The notes beneath the pieces were generated by a model. The model had not been told where the DNA came from. It ran no database searches and saw nothing but the letters and a program-made list of their open reading frames with translations. From the NCBI GenBank assembly GCA_014872815.1, contig WKFK01000012.1, forward strand, positions 372,001-436,000: 64,000 bases of DNA, in the 5' to 3' direction. The stretch comes from Paracoccaceae bacterium (GTDB taxonomy: Bacteria; Pseudomonadota; Alphaproteobacteria; Rhodobacterales; Rhodobacteraceae). Shown here in pieces: positions 52,443-61,005 of this stretch (position 1 is its first letter; each line of letters opens with the position of its first letter). Made by a program: the position numbers and the translations under genes.

Positions 52443-53027
52443 ATGGGCCGAACACGTATCCGCGATATCCGACATGAAGAGTTGATCAACGCCACCATCA
52501 CGGCAGTGCACAAGCGTGGCTATGCCGTTGTCACCATGGCAGAAATCGCAGCCGAAGCTGGCGCTTCCGCGGCCTCGATCAACTATTATTTTGGCTCCAA
52601 GGAAAAGCTGATGGAGGCGACCATGCGCCGCCTGCTGACCTTGCTGAAACAGGCGATGTTGGAACGCTATGCTACTGCCAAAACACCGCACGAGCGGCTG
52701 ATGGCGGTGATAGACGCCAACTTTTCGGACCGTCTCTTCACCAACGAACAGTGCTCGATCTGGATGCAATTCTGGGCCAACGCGCCCTACGCGGAAAGCC
52801 TGCAACGTCTGCACCGCATCAACCGCGCCCGCGTGACCGCCCACTTCCGCGCGGAACTGCGCGCACTTGTCTCTGACGATCGGCGTGAAACGCTACGCGA
52901 AGCGCTGCAATGCTACATGGACGGCGTGTGGTTGGAGGCCGCGCAGTCCGACGCGCCTCTCAACCCCGCCTTGGCACGCAAAGAGGCCCGCGAAGTGGCG
53001 GACCTCATGCTCAAGTCGGAAAGCTGA
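52443..53027 (+). CDS. betI: Choline-responsive TetR-family repressor
   Basis: 194 residues. N-terminal TetR helix-turn-helix ([64 protein letters not shown]), then a BetI-like effector domain with [42 protein letters not shown]. It represses the bet genes and itself in the absence of choline. Divergent from betBA across a palindromic operator, and its stop is only 5 bp from the convergent exported-protein gene. No choline transporter gene adjoins. Confidence 0.93.
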   Translation: MGRTRIRDIRHEELINATITAVHKRGYAVVTMAEIAAEAGASAASINYYFGSKEKLMEATMRRLLTLLKQAMLERYATAKTPHERLMAVIDANFSDRLFTNEQCSIWMQFWANAPYAESLQRLHRINRARVTAHFRAELRALVSDDRRETLREALQCYMDGVWLEAAQSDAPLNPALARKEAREVADLMLKSES

Positions 53028-53032
53028 TCCCG

Positions 53033-53689
53033 TTAGGGCCGCACATATTTGTAAAGCGTGCCGTCCCCCCCAGCCAATTGCATGATCATTTTGTCGGCCG
53101 TAACAGCCTCAATAATCATGCAGGGCGGTTCATCCCACGGATTGATGTGCGCGATCATCACTGGCCCTTGCCCATTGGATTTCTCACAACTGTCCGCCAG
53201 CTGCAATTTATACTCTGAAGAGTACTCTCCATTGACCTTTTCTGTCACCCGATCCCCCCAGACGCTTGAGGTGTAAGCCGGATCAGCGGCGAACACCCAA
53301 TCCCCTTGGAGGTTGGCTCGAATGTCCGCATAGGGGTCTAGCGAGGGATCCAATCGCATGGCATGCACAGCCAACTCCGCCGACATGTCCCCCATGTTAA
53401 CAAGATCACCCCTGAGCCAGATCGGCGCGCTCACATAAAGCGTGCCCAATGCCTCAACGATGTAACTGGGCGTCGGCTCATTCCACCTGACGTAATAGCT
53501 GAACCCGTTGCTGGAGAGCTCACAGGTCGGCACCTCTTGTTCAAAGATACAGCCCTGCAACAGAGCAACATCCTCAATCGGCTCCCCGTAGGTGCCGCTC
53601 TCCACACCGCTATCAATGAACATCTGCGCCTGCGCCGCGCCAGCAAGCATGCAAGCGACACCAGCGAACTTCAGTGTTTTCAAGATCAT
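53033..53689 (-). CDS. Exported four-cysteine protein, paralog of the DUF1036-linked domain at 55.3-56.4 kb
   Basis: 218 residues with a signal peptide (AGAAQAQM). The mature 195-residue part aligns by eye with the C-terminal part of the protein encoded at 55344-56429: YGEPIEDVALLQGC versus FGEPFSQVGVFQGC, then YYVRW/YYVSY, GD...GD, LDPYxxIR, a W, SC, GPV, a PC(Y)MI pair and VTxDxM. Four cysteines (47, 56, 168, 190) are shared, so two disulfides are likely in the periplasm. The family is not known to me. betC lies 72 bp upstream on the same strand, so it might be co-expressed with it; the role is unknown. Confidence 0.7.
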   Translation of the reverse strand: MILKTLKFAGVACMLAGAAQAQMFIDSGVESGTYGEPIEDVALLQGCIFEQEVPTCELSSNGFSYYVRWNEPTPSYIVEALGTLYVSAPIWLRGDLVNMGDMSAELAVHAMRLDPSLDPYADIRANLQGDWVFAADPAYTSSVWGDRVTEKVNGEYSSEYKLQLADSCEKSNGQGPVMIAHINPWDEPPCMIIEAVTADKMIMQLAGGDGTLYKYVRP

Positions 53690-53761
53690 AAACCTATCCC
53701 CTTCGCGTTGGGTGCAGCCTAGGGGGATAGGCCTTAATAATCTACTCCCACGTGTGGCGCC

Positions 53762-55270
53762 CTACTCGCCACGCGGGAAGCGCTGGTTTTCCTCCACCAC
53801 ATTCAGGTCCATGTGGTTGCGCATGTAGCGCTCTGAAGCCTTCTGTAACGGCTGATAATCCCACGGGAAATACCCGCCCTCCCGCAGCGCCTCATAGACC
53901 ACCCAACGCCGTGCCTGACTTTCCCGCACCGCCGCGTCAAACGCCGCCAGATCCCAGCGCGCCTCGGATTTGGCACGCAAACTCTGCAGCGTGCCCTGAT
54001 GCGCAGCTTCCTCCGCCAGATTTGTCAACTCATGCGGATCCGCTTCCAAATCAAACAGCTGATCCGGGTCCAGCGCGCAGCGGTTGTACTTCCACTTGCC
54101 ATAACGCAGCGACACCATCGGCGCGTAAGAGGCTTCGGCGGCATATTCCATCGCCACCGGCGTATCGCGCTGCCCACCTTGCCCCAGATGCACCAGGCTC
54201 TCGCCTGTGGTCCAAGGCATGACCTCTTCCATGCTCACCCCCGCCAACTCACAAAGCGTAGGACAAACGTCAATATTACTCACCGGAGTTGTAACAAGCC
54301 CCGGCTCCATCGACGGCGCGGACACCATCATCGGCACCCGGCTGGAACCTTCATAAAAACTCATCTTGAACCACAACCCGCGCTCGCCCAGCATGTCGCC
54401 ATGGTCACTGACAAACAGGATCACCGCCTCTTGCCGCGTGGCTTCCAGCGCCTCCATCACCTCGCCAATCTTGTCATCCAGATAGCTGATGTTGGCAAAG
54501 TACGCACGGCGGGAGCGGCGAATATCTTCTTCACTGATGTCAAAACTGCGCCAGTCGTTGGCGTCAAAAATGCGTTTGGAATGCGCATCCTGCTCCTCAT
54601 ATGGAATCGCCCCGACCTCCGGCAGAAGATGCGCGCAGTCTTCATACAAATCCCAATACTTCTTGCGCGCCACATAGGGATCATGCGGGTGGGTAAAACT
54701 CACAGTGAGGCACCATGGCCGATCATCATGCCCCCGCGCCAGATCATAGACTTTGCGCGTGGCGTGATAGGCCACTTCGTCGTCGTACTCCATCTGATTG
54801 GAAATCTCGGCCACACCCGCCCCAGTCACACTGCCCATATTGTGGTACCACCACTCGATGCGCTCGCCCGGCTTGCGATAGTCCGGCGTCCAGCCAAAAT
54901 CCGGCGGGTAGATGTCTGTGGTCAGCCGCTCCTCAAAGCCGTGTAACTGATCCGGCCCGACAAAGTGCATCTTGCCGGACAGACAGGTCTGATACCCGGC
55001 GCGCCGCAGATGGTGGGCATAGGTCGGAATGGAGGAGGCAAACTCCGCCGCATTATCATAGACCCCTGTCCCGCTCGGCAACTGTCCTGACATAAACGCC
55101 GCCCGCCCCGGCGCGCACAGCGGGCTGGCGGTATAGGCGTTTTGAAACCGCGTCGACCGCGCCGCCAGCTTTTTCAGGTTCGGCGCGTGCAGCCAGTCTG
55201 CAGGCCCGTCCGGGAAAAATGTCCCGTTAAGCTGATCCACCATAAAAATCAGGATGTTGGGACGGGACAT
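53762..55270 (-). CDS. betC: Choline-sulfatase
   Basis: 502 residues from the ATG at 55270 (AGGAG upstream). MSRPNILIFMVDQLNGTFFPDG is the sulfatase opening with metal-binding Asp; the formylglycine-forming site is Cys52 in the C-A-P-G-R motif (SPLCAPGRAAFMSG); GKMHFVGPDQLHGFEERLTTDIYPPDFGWTPDY is the characteristic choline-sulfatase stretch, and the C-terminal tail RYMRNHMDLNVVEENQRFP is the family ending. It hydrolyses choline-O-sulfate to choline and sulfate; BetA and BetB then make glycine betaine. The matching betBA and betI lie nearby, and the enzyme needs a formylglycine-generating or anaerobic maturase encoded elsewhere. Confidence 0.96.
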   Translation of the reverse strand: MSRPNILIFMVDQLNGTFFPDGPADWLHAPNLKKLAARSTRFQNAYTASPLCAPGRAAFMSGQLPSGTGVYDNAAEFASSIPTYAHHLRRAGYQTCLSGKMHFVGPDQLHGFEERLTTDIYPPDFGWTPDYRKPGERIEWWYHNMGSVTGAGVAEISNQMEYDDEVAYHATRKVYDLARGHDDRPWCLTVSFTHPHDPYVARKKYWDLYEDCAHLLPEVGAIPYEEQDAHSKRIFDANDWRSFDISEEDIRRSRRAYFANISYLDDKIGEVMEALEATRQEAVILFVSDHGDMLGERGLWFKMSFYEGSSRVPMMVSAPSMEPGLVTTPVSNIDVCPTLCELAGVSMEEVMPWTTGESLVHLGQGGQRDTPVAMEYAAEASYAPMVSLRYGKWKYNRCALDPDQLFDLEADPHELTNLAEEAAHQGTLQSLRAKSEARWDLAAFDAAVRESQARRWVVYEALREGGYFPWDYQPLQKASERYMRNHMDLNVVEENQRFPRGE

Positions 55271-55343
55271 GCGCAGGCTCCTTGGACAATGTCTCACACC
55301 CTAGGAACACCTCCGCCCCAAGCTCAAGAGGTTTCGCGACACA

Positions 55344-56429
55344 TCATCGCCGATAAACGAAGGGCTCCGGGTTGCCGTAATAATACAGCACCATCTCATC
55401 GTCCGTGACGCTATCGATCATATAGCAATAGGGCTCGCGGTCCTCAGGATTGGTCTGCAACAACACCGGCCCGCCCGGCCCAGCATCACACCCCGAAACA
55501 ATTTGCAGAAAATAGGTCGCCATTTGCTCGCCGCCGTAAATATCCGTCCACTCGGCACCTTCGATCAAAACTTGCGAGTTTCGATCCCCCTGATCCACCC
55601 ACATCCCCATCATCGCTTCTCGAATGTGCTGATATGGGTCCAACTCCGGAAAATAGCTCACCTCGCGGATCACCGTGTCCACCGTGATATCGCCATAACC
55701 AATCATATCGCCACCAAAGGCCACCGGCGTGCCCACCGGCAAAAATTCCAATGCGTCCAGCAAAGCGTCTTCGGTGCCATTGCCGTAACTGACGTAATAC
55801 TTCCAACCTTCCGCATGGAAGCTGCAAAACGCGTCCTCATATTCATAGTCGCAGCCCTGGAAGACGCCGACTTGAGAAAACGGCTCCCCAAAGAAACCGG
55901 AGTTCTCCATCGGCATATAGAGTGGCAAAATCCGCCGCGCCTCAGCCTCCGTTGTGTAAACACTCTCCGCCGGCGGCGTTGTGGACGCTCCACCTGAGCC
56001 CCCTGTATCGAGCGCCGTGAAAATCCCCGCTTTGATATTCAACCGATAGTCTTTGGCCGTTTTGCCGGTGTCGATCTTGGCAAACATGGATGTGTCATAG
56101 CCACGCGCCTCACAATCCTCGTCCCCGACAATCGAAAAGCCGGAGAGTTCGGTGCAAAAACTATACGGCTCCGCCGGATCAAACGCATACCCCCGCGCGG
56201 TGGCAAAAACGTAGTAATACCGTCGTTTCAGATCGCCGGTGACCGGCGTATCGCACTCGCCCGGATCAAGGTTCCACCACCCGCGCGAGCGATAGGCGTC
56301 CCCGTCTTTGTAGGCCACCGCCACACTTTGCGAGAAACCGGCTTCGTTGCAGATTTCCAGCCCCGCCCGCGCAGCCACCGGCAGGGTCACTGCCACTGCA
56401 AACCCGACCATCCAGAAAGTTGATCTCAT
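55344..56429 (-). CDS. Exported DUF1036 protein with an additional four-cysteine C-terminal domain
   Basis: 361 residues from the ATG at 56429 (GGAGGGGGACACT upstream). A signal peptide (AARAGLEIC) is followed by a DUF1036 module (about 20-140; LEICNEAGFSQSVAVAYKDGDAYRSRGWWNLDPGECDTPV and RYYYVFATARGYAFDP). After a Gly/Ser/Thr-rich linker (residues about 145-165), a second domain of about 195 residues aligns with the standalone protein at 53033-53689, including the FQGC, FC, SGC and YCYMI cysteines. DUF1036 members are periplasmic with unknown function. The fusion of the two domains is unusual. Confidence 0.78.
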   Translation of the reverse strand: MRSTFWMVGFAVAVTLPVAARAGLEICNEAGFSQSVAVAYKDGDAYRSRGWWNLDPGECDTPVTGDLKRRYYYVFATARGYAFDPAEPYSFCTELSGFSIVGDEDCEARGYDTSMFAKIDTGKTAKDYRLNIKAGIFTALDTGGSGGASTTPPAESVYTTEAEARRILPLYMPMENSGFFGEPFSQVGVFQGCDYEYEDAFCSFHAEGWKYYVSYGNGTEDALLDALEFLPVGTPVAFGGDMIGYGDITVDTVIREVSYFPELDPYQHIREAMMGMWVDQGDRNSQVLIEGAEWTDIYGGEQMATYFLQIVSGCDAGPGGPVLLQTNPEDREPYCYMIDSVTDDEMVLYYYGNPEPFVYRR

Positions 56430-56486
56430 AGTGTCCCCCTCCCGATTTTCATTAGGATAGGCGCACTTACGGCGCTGTGGCAAATC

Positions 56487-57392
56487 TCAGAGCTTGGTCT
56501 GCCCCACAAGCGGCGTGATCTGACGCCGCTTCAACATGGCCTCACGCCAGGTAATAAAGCTGATCGCGCCAATGATTGTGAGCGCCCCGACCAGCACCCA
56601 AACATCAGGCTGCTCGCCAAAGCCAATCCAGCCAAGCAATACGGCCCAGACCATCTGCAAAAAACTCACCGGCTGTGTCACCGTCACCGGCGCGGCCTTG
56701 AAGGCCAAAGTCATCGTATAGTGTCCCGCCGTGGCAAAACAGGCCACGCCAAACAGGATCACCAACTCTTCCAACGTCGGCGTCACCCAGACCGACAACG
56801 CCAAGGGTGCCAGTCCAATCGTCACCGTCACCGACAACATACCGACCACCACCGTAGGACTCACCTCTTCGCTCAACCGTTTGGCAATCAGGTACCCACC
56901 AGCAAAGCCCAGCGCCGTGAACAGCATCGCAAAATGCCCCGGACTCAGCTCGCGAAAGCCCGGCCGCAAAATGATTGTCACGCCGATCAGCGCCACAATC
57001 ACCGCCGCAATTCGCCGAAACGCCAGCTTTTCCCCAAGAAACAGCGCCGCGCCAATGGTAACATAGACCGGCGACAGGTAGTTCATCGCCGTGACTTCGG
57101 CGATGGGAATGCGCGCCATGGCAAAGAACCACGCCACCACCGCGCCGGTGTGCAGGACGCCCCGCAGGCTGAACAATCCCACCTGCCGCTTGGTGAGCTT
57201 CGCTTCCAGAATTGGCCGGATCATCGGGATCAGGAACACAATGCCCAGTGCATAGCGCAAAAATGCCGTCTCCGAGGCGGGCAACCGTGTGCCCACAATT
57301 TTCACAAGCGCGGTCACCGCCACAAAGCATAAGCCCGTGACCAGCATCCAAAACACGCCCTTCAAAGGGGAGTAGGCACTTTCATCCGTCAT
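56487..57392 (-). CDS. DMT-superfamily (EamA) exporter
   Basis: 301 residues with about ten transmembrane helices in two EamA repeats (first LKGVFWMLVTGLCFVAVTALVKIVGTRLPASETAFLRYALGIVFLIP, second LSPGHFAMLFTALGFAGGYLIAKRL). RIPIAEVTAMNYLSPVYVTIGAALFLGEKLAFRRIAAVIVALIGVTIIL is a typical core with the SPVYV...GE motif of the RhaT/YdcZ-like DMT exporters. Substrate unknown. It is 57 bp upstream of the DUF1036 gene on the same strand and downstream of pirin. The window's other DMT gene (3.3-4.2 kb) belongs to a clearly different branch. Confidence 0.86.
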   Translation of the reverse strand: MTDESAYSPLKGVFWMLVTGLCFVAVTALVKIVGTRLPASETAFLRYALGIVFLIPMIRPILEAKLTKRQVGLFSLRGVLHTGAVVAWFFAMARIPIAEVTAMNYLSPVYVTIGAALFLGEKLAFRRIAAVIVALIGVTIILRPGFRELSPGHFAMLFTALGFAGGYLIAKRLSEEVSPTVVVGMLSVTVTIGLAPLALSVWVTPTLEELVILFGVACFATAGHYTMTLAFKAAPVTVTQPVSFLQMVWAVLLGWIGFGEQPDVWVLVGALTIIGAISFITWREAMLKRRQITPLVGQTKL

Positions 57393-57464
57393 GCCGCCAC
57401 ATAGACATGACGCAGCGGCAGTGTCGAGGTAGGAAACCTGTTAAGCATCAACTTTGCCGCGGCG

Positions 57465-58409
57465 TTACCGCAGCCGCTCGGGCAGTTTTATGAACTCTTC
57501 GTCATCCCCGGCAGGCAACTGAAAGCGCCCATGCGCCCAATCCCCCGCCACCCAATCTGCCTTGGCGGCCTCAATCTTCTCCTTGCTGGAACTGACAAAG
57601 TTCCACGAAATATACCGCGGCCCATTCATGGTTGCCCCGCCCAGCGCCATCACCCGCGCCCCCTGCGGCCCCGCTGTAACCGTGATCGCGTCACCCGGTC
57701 GGAATATCACCATGCGGCCCGGCTCAAACACATCTCCGGCAATCTCCACCGCACCATCCACCACATACAATCCCCGATCCTCGTGATTGTCGGGCATCGG
57801 TAGCTTCGCCCCGGCTTGCAAGGCCACATCCGCATAAAACGTCTCCGACAGCATGGTCACAGGGGCCCGCTCGCCCCAAGCATCCCCAAGGATCAACCGC
57901 ACCTCTTTCCCTTCACCTTCCAGAAACGGCAGCACCTCTTTGCCATGATGCTCAAACGCCGCCGGATCATCTTCGCGCTCTTCCGGCAAAGCAATCCAGG
58001 TCTGAATGCCAAACAGCGAGCTTGGTGCCTGACGAGTGGCCTCGGACGTGCGCTCCGAATGGGTTACGCCGTTCCCGGCCACCATCCAGTTCACCTCACC
58101 GGGATAGATCATCTGATGTGTGCCCAGACTATCGCGATGCTCAAACTCGCCACTATACAGATAGGTCACGGTCCCAAGCCCGATGTGCGGATGAGGCCGC
58201 ACATCAATGCCCTGTCCGGTCAAAAACTCCACCGGCCCCATCTCGTCAAAAAAGATAAAAGGTCCCACCATCTGCCGCTTGGGCGCAGGCAAGGCCCGCC
58301 GCACGGAAAACCCACCCAAATCTCGGGAACGCGGCACAACGACCGTTTCAATCGCGTCCAAAGCGGTGGCGTCTGGCAATGTTGGCTCTAAGGCTGGGTT
58401 CCAACTCAT
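57465..58409 (-). CDS. Pirin-family bicupin
   Basis: 314 residues from the ATG at 58409, with CAGGAGG upstream. The first cupin carries the pirin metal-binding histidines in GIDVRPHPHIGLGTVTYLYSGEFEHRDSLGTHQ and the WMVAGNGVTHSERTS segment (His and Glu ligands), and PKRQMVGPFIFFDEMGPVEF is the conserved N-terminal block. The C-terminal cupin is present and includes the DHEDRGLYVVDGAVEIAGDVFEPGRMVIF-like strands. Pirins bind Fe(II/III); bacterial members have quercetinase or redox-regulatory roles. Function in this strain unknown; it appears monocistronic. Confidence 0.9.
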   Translation of the reverse strand: MSWNPALEPTLPDATALDAIETVVVPRSRDLGGFSVRRALPAPKRQMVGPFIFFDEMGPVEFLTGQGIDVRPHPHIGLGTVTYLYSGEFEHRDSLGTHQMIYPGEVNWMVAGNGVTHSERTSEATRQAPSSLFGIQTWIALPEEREDDPAAFEHHGKEVLPFLEGEGKEVRLILGDAWGERAPVTMLSETFYADVALQAGAKLPMPDNHEDRGLYVVDGAVEIAGDVFEPGRMVIFRPGDAITVTAGPQGARVMALGGATMNGPRYISWNFVSSSKEKIEAAKADWVAGDWAHGRFQLPAGDDEEFIKLPERLR

Positions 58410-58496
58410 GGCATCCTCCTGACTTGCTACCAGAAGGATATGTGCATTCGCCCGCCGCACAAAACAGGCGCCAGACCACAACCTATGTGCAAAAAC

Positions 58497-58958
58497 TCAC
58501 GGTAGCACGATCTCTTGATACCCCATGGCCGGATCATCCACTGACAAGACATCACCGTTTAGCGACCATTCCACCGGATCGCAGCCCTCCATCAAGGTGC
58601 CCCGTAAAAGCTCTTTGCCATCGATAGACATGTCAAAAACGATCCGCTCGGTGATGGGAACAAGCACGGACGTGCCAGGCGAGCCCGCATAATACACCAG
58701 TGACGCCACCATTGGACTATCGCCGATACCACGCTCAAAACTCAGGATTTTCGGCTTGGATGGGGCCTGCATGTAGAGCGGTAGCTTAATCCACGGATAG
58801 TCATCACTGACGGCAAAGGGCGCGTCATCCTCATAGATGATCTCCCATCTGTAAGCCTCGACACTGGGCGACTGCCATCCGGTGTAACACTCCGCAATGG
58901 CCCCTCCTGCAACCGCCATTGCCATTACCGCGACAGCGCCTCCCAAAAACGTCCGCAT
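58497..58958 (-). CDS. Exported protein of unknown function
   Basis: 153 residues from the ATG at 58958; the frame opens further upstream but the signal peptide begins here (RTFLGGAVAVMAMAVAGGAIAECY). The mature part is beta-rich (YRWEIIYEDDAPFAVSDDYPWIKLPLYMQ, SLVYYAGSPGTSVLVPITERIVFDMSIDGKELLRGT) and contains one Cys after the cleavage site and one in MEGCDPV, a likely disulfide. No family recognised. argO lies 17 bp upstream on the same strand, so it may be co-transcribed. Confidence 0.65.
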   Translation of the reverse strand: MRTFLGGAVAVMAMAVAGGAIAECYTGWQSPSVEAYRWEIIYEDDAPFAVSDDYPWIKLPLYMQAPSKPKILSFERGIGDSPMVASLVYYAGSPGTSVLVPITERIVFDMSIDGKELLRGTLMEGCDPVEWSLNGDVLSVDDPAMGYQEIVLP

Positions 58959-58975
58959 TCTCAATGTGATCCCTG

Positions 58976-59593
58976 TTACACCTTGAGAAGCAAACTGGCG
59001 GCAATCCCCCACATGGTCAAGCCAACCAAGCCGTCTAACGCCTGCCAGGCACGCGGACTGGTGAACATCGGCCGCAACAACTGTGCGCCAAACCCTAGGC
59101 TAAAGAAGAAGGCAAAGCTGGCAATCGCCGCGCCCAATCCAAACGCCCAGGACGGCTCATACTGCGCTGAGATTCCCCCCAACAGGATCACTGTATCCAG
59201 ATACACATGTGGATTGGCCCAGGTCAGCAACAGGCAAGTGGTCAGCGCCGCCACAAGGCTGCCCGCCGTACGCCCCTTATCGTCAAGCTTACCGCCCCCT
59301 GCGAAAGCCGCCTTAAAATTCATAGCGCCATACACAAACAAGAACGCCGCCCCGGTATAGAGCACGATTGTCAGCACCCAGTCATTGGCCGAGATCAACG
59401 CGCCAAATCCGGCCACTCCGAGAGTGATCAAAAGCGCGTCACTCACTGCACAGGTCAGCACCAGCGGCAGCACGTATTCGCCCCGAAGCCCTTGGCGCAG
59501 CACAAATGCGTTCTGCGCGCCAATCGCCATAATCAGCGAGAACCCCAACGCAAAGCCTGCCAAAGCTGGTCCCAGAATGCCTGTGTCGCCCAT
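58976..59593 (-). CDS. argO: LysE/ArgO-family amino acid exporter
   Basis: 205 residues with about six transmembrane helices. GFSLIMAIGAQNAFVLRQGLRGEYVLPLVLTCAVSDALLITLGVAG is the LysE/ArgO signature (GPQNAFVLRQG), and LLTWANPHVYLDTVILLGGI is the conserved helix 4 region. It exports basic amino acids such as arginine or lysine from the cytosol. The divergent side carries an ArgP/LysG-type regulator, the usual partner of lysE/argO, although one small gene lies between them. Substrate (arginine or lysine) is not distinguishable. Confidence 0.9.
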   Translation of the reverse strand: MGDTGILGPALAGFALGFSLIMAIGAQNAFVLRQGLRGEYVLPLVLTCAVSDALLITLGVAGFGALISANDWVLTIVLYTGAAFLFVYGAMNFKAAFAGGGKLDDKGRTAGSLVAALTTCLLLTWANPHVYLDTVILLGGISAQYEPSWAFGLGAAIASFAFFFSLGFGAQLLRPMFTSPRAWQALDGLVGLTMWGIAASLLLKV

Positions 59594-59691
59594 ATCGTCT
59601 TGTCCTTGTCGGTTATCCGTTGCAGGGTTTGACTACGGTCTCCGGCTCAATTAATCCAATTAAGAAACTTGCGACTGCATTAGGGAAACTT

Positions 59692-60066
59692 ATGGCGCTT
59701 CCAAGCTACAAATCGCTGCCCCCTGCCAAAGCGGAAAGCAACCTGGACTACTGCCGCCGCCTTGAGGCTGCCGGCTATGACGAGCTGTTCTTACGCAACG
59801 CCCTGGCCTTCCATTTCCAGCTGTCACAAGAAGACCTCAAACGCTGTCTGGACCAATTCCCAGAGGCACGCTTGCGCCATGTTGAACGGCTCACCAAGTT
59901 GCATCCCTCCCGCTCCGCTTATGCGCTGGCAGACAAATTGGCGATGAATCTTGGCATGTCTATCAGTGAGGCCAAAGATTGGGCTCTGGCCCATGATGGC
60001 TCGGCGTTAAACGCGCATCAGTACCGGATCAAACCCACGCATGGCACCGCAGCCAAGCTGCAATGA
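59692..60066 (+). CDS. Small cytosolic protein preceding the ArgP-type regulator
   Basis: 124 residues from the ATG at 59692 (GGGAAA six bases upstream); an earlier ATG at 59620 is less likely. Helical and charged: LPSYKSLPPAKAESNLDYCRRLEAAGYDELFLRNALAFHFQLSQEDLKRCLDQFPEARLRHVERLTKLHPSRSAYALADKLAMNLGMSISEAKDWALAHDG. No enzyme motif. The stop overlaps the argP start (ATGA), so it is translated with the regulator, an arrangement not usual for argO-argP loci. It could modulate the regulator or be an unrelated passenger. Family not recognised. Confidence 0.65.
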   Translation: MALPSYKSLPPAKAESNLDYCRRLEAAGYDELFLRNALAFHFQLSQEDLKRCLDQFPEARLRHVERLTKLHPSRSAYALADKLAMNLGMSISEAKDWALAHDGSALNAHQYRIKPTHGTAAKLQ

Positions 60067-60935
60067 CCCTTGACTATGCCCATCTCGCCGCTCTGGCAGC
60101 GATCCTGCGCACCGGCAGCTTTGAGGGGGCCGCACAGGAACTTGGCGTCACCCAATCCGCCGTATCGCAACGGCTCAAGGCGCTGGAAGAACGGATTGGC
60201 ATGCCTTTGGTCCTGCGCGGCACGCCTTGCGAAGGCACGGAAACCGGCCGCCGCCTCGCGGCACACCTCGACCAGGTCGGCATGCTCGAAGGCGCTCTCG
60301 CTCGAGATCTCGCACAACTCTCTCCACGTACCGCTCGTCTTCGCATTGCCGTTACAGCAGACAGCCTTGCCACATGGTTTTTGAAAGCCGCCGCGCAGGT
60401 TCCCGACCTGCTCTTTGATCTGGTGGTCGATGATCAGGATTTCTCCGCCGACTGGCTGCGCCGCGGCGAAGTGGTCGCGGCCGTCACGTCGCACGAAGCC
60501 CCTATCGCAGGGTGCGACAGCACCCCATTGGGACCCATGCGCTATGTCCCTTCTGCCAGTCCCGCCTATATCGCCAAACACTTCCCCAATGGCGTCACCG
60601 CAGAGGCCATCGCAACCGCACCGATCCTCATCTTTGACGCCAAGGACCGCCTGCAAGATACCTGGATGGCGCAAAATCTCGGCGTTACGCCATCACCACC
60701 TAGCCACCATCTGCCCTCTTCAAACGGATTTGTGGAAGCCTGTCTGTTGGGCCTTGGCTGGGGCATGAACCCGGAACCGCTTGTGCGGCCCCATCTGGAC
60801 AGCGGTGCCTTGGTGCCCTTGATCGAAAACACCACCTACGACACGCCGCTGTTCTGGCAATCCAGCCGCCTGCTGGCCCCGGCCCTTGCTCCGCTGACCA
60901 AAGCGGTGCGCAACACCGCACGGCAATACCAATAA
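60063..60935 (+). CDS. argP: LysR-type regulator of the ArgP/LysG family
   Basis: 290 residues. The winged helix (MTLDYAHLAALAAILRTGSFEGAAQELGVTQSAVSQRLKALEERIGMPLVLRGTPCEGTETGRRLAAHLDQV) has the ArgP pattern AxxLRxGSFxxAAxxLxVTxSAVSxRIKALEExxGxxLLxR, followed by the substrate-binding domain. ArgP/LysG activates argO/lysE when basic amino acids accumulate. argO is divergent 0.5 kb to the left with a small gene between. The operator would be in the 98 bp between 59593 and 59692. Confidence 0.88.
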   Translation: MTLDYAHLAALAAILRTGSFEGAAQELGVTQSAVSQRLKALEERIGMPLVLRGTPCEGTETGRRLAAHLDQVGMLEGALARDLAQLSPRTARLRIAVTADSLATWFLKAAAQVPDLLFDLVVDDQDFSADWLRRGEVVAAVTSHEAPIAGCDSTPLGPMRYVPSASPAYIAKHFPNGVTAEAIATAPILIFDAKDRLQDTWMAQNLGVTPSPPSHHLPSSNGFVEACLLGLGWGMNPEPLVRPHLDSGALVPLIENTTYDTPLFWQSSRLLAPALAPLTKAVRNTARQYQ

Positions 60936-61005
60936 CCAAGACAGACAATCCTGATCCAGCTAGGCTGAAACCAACCGCGTATGCCGCGTTACATGAGACC
61001 GCAAC

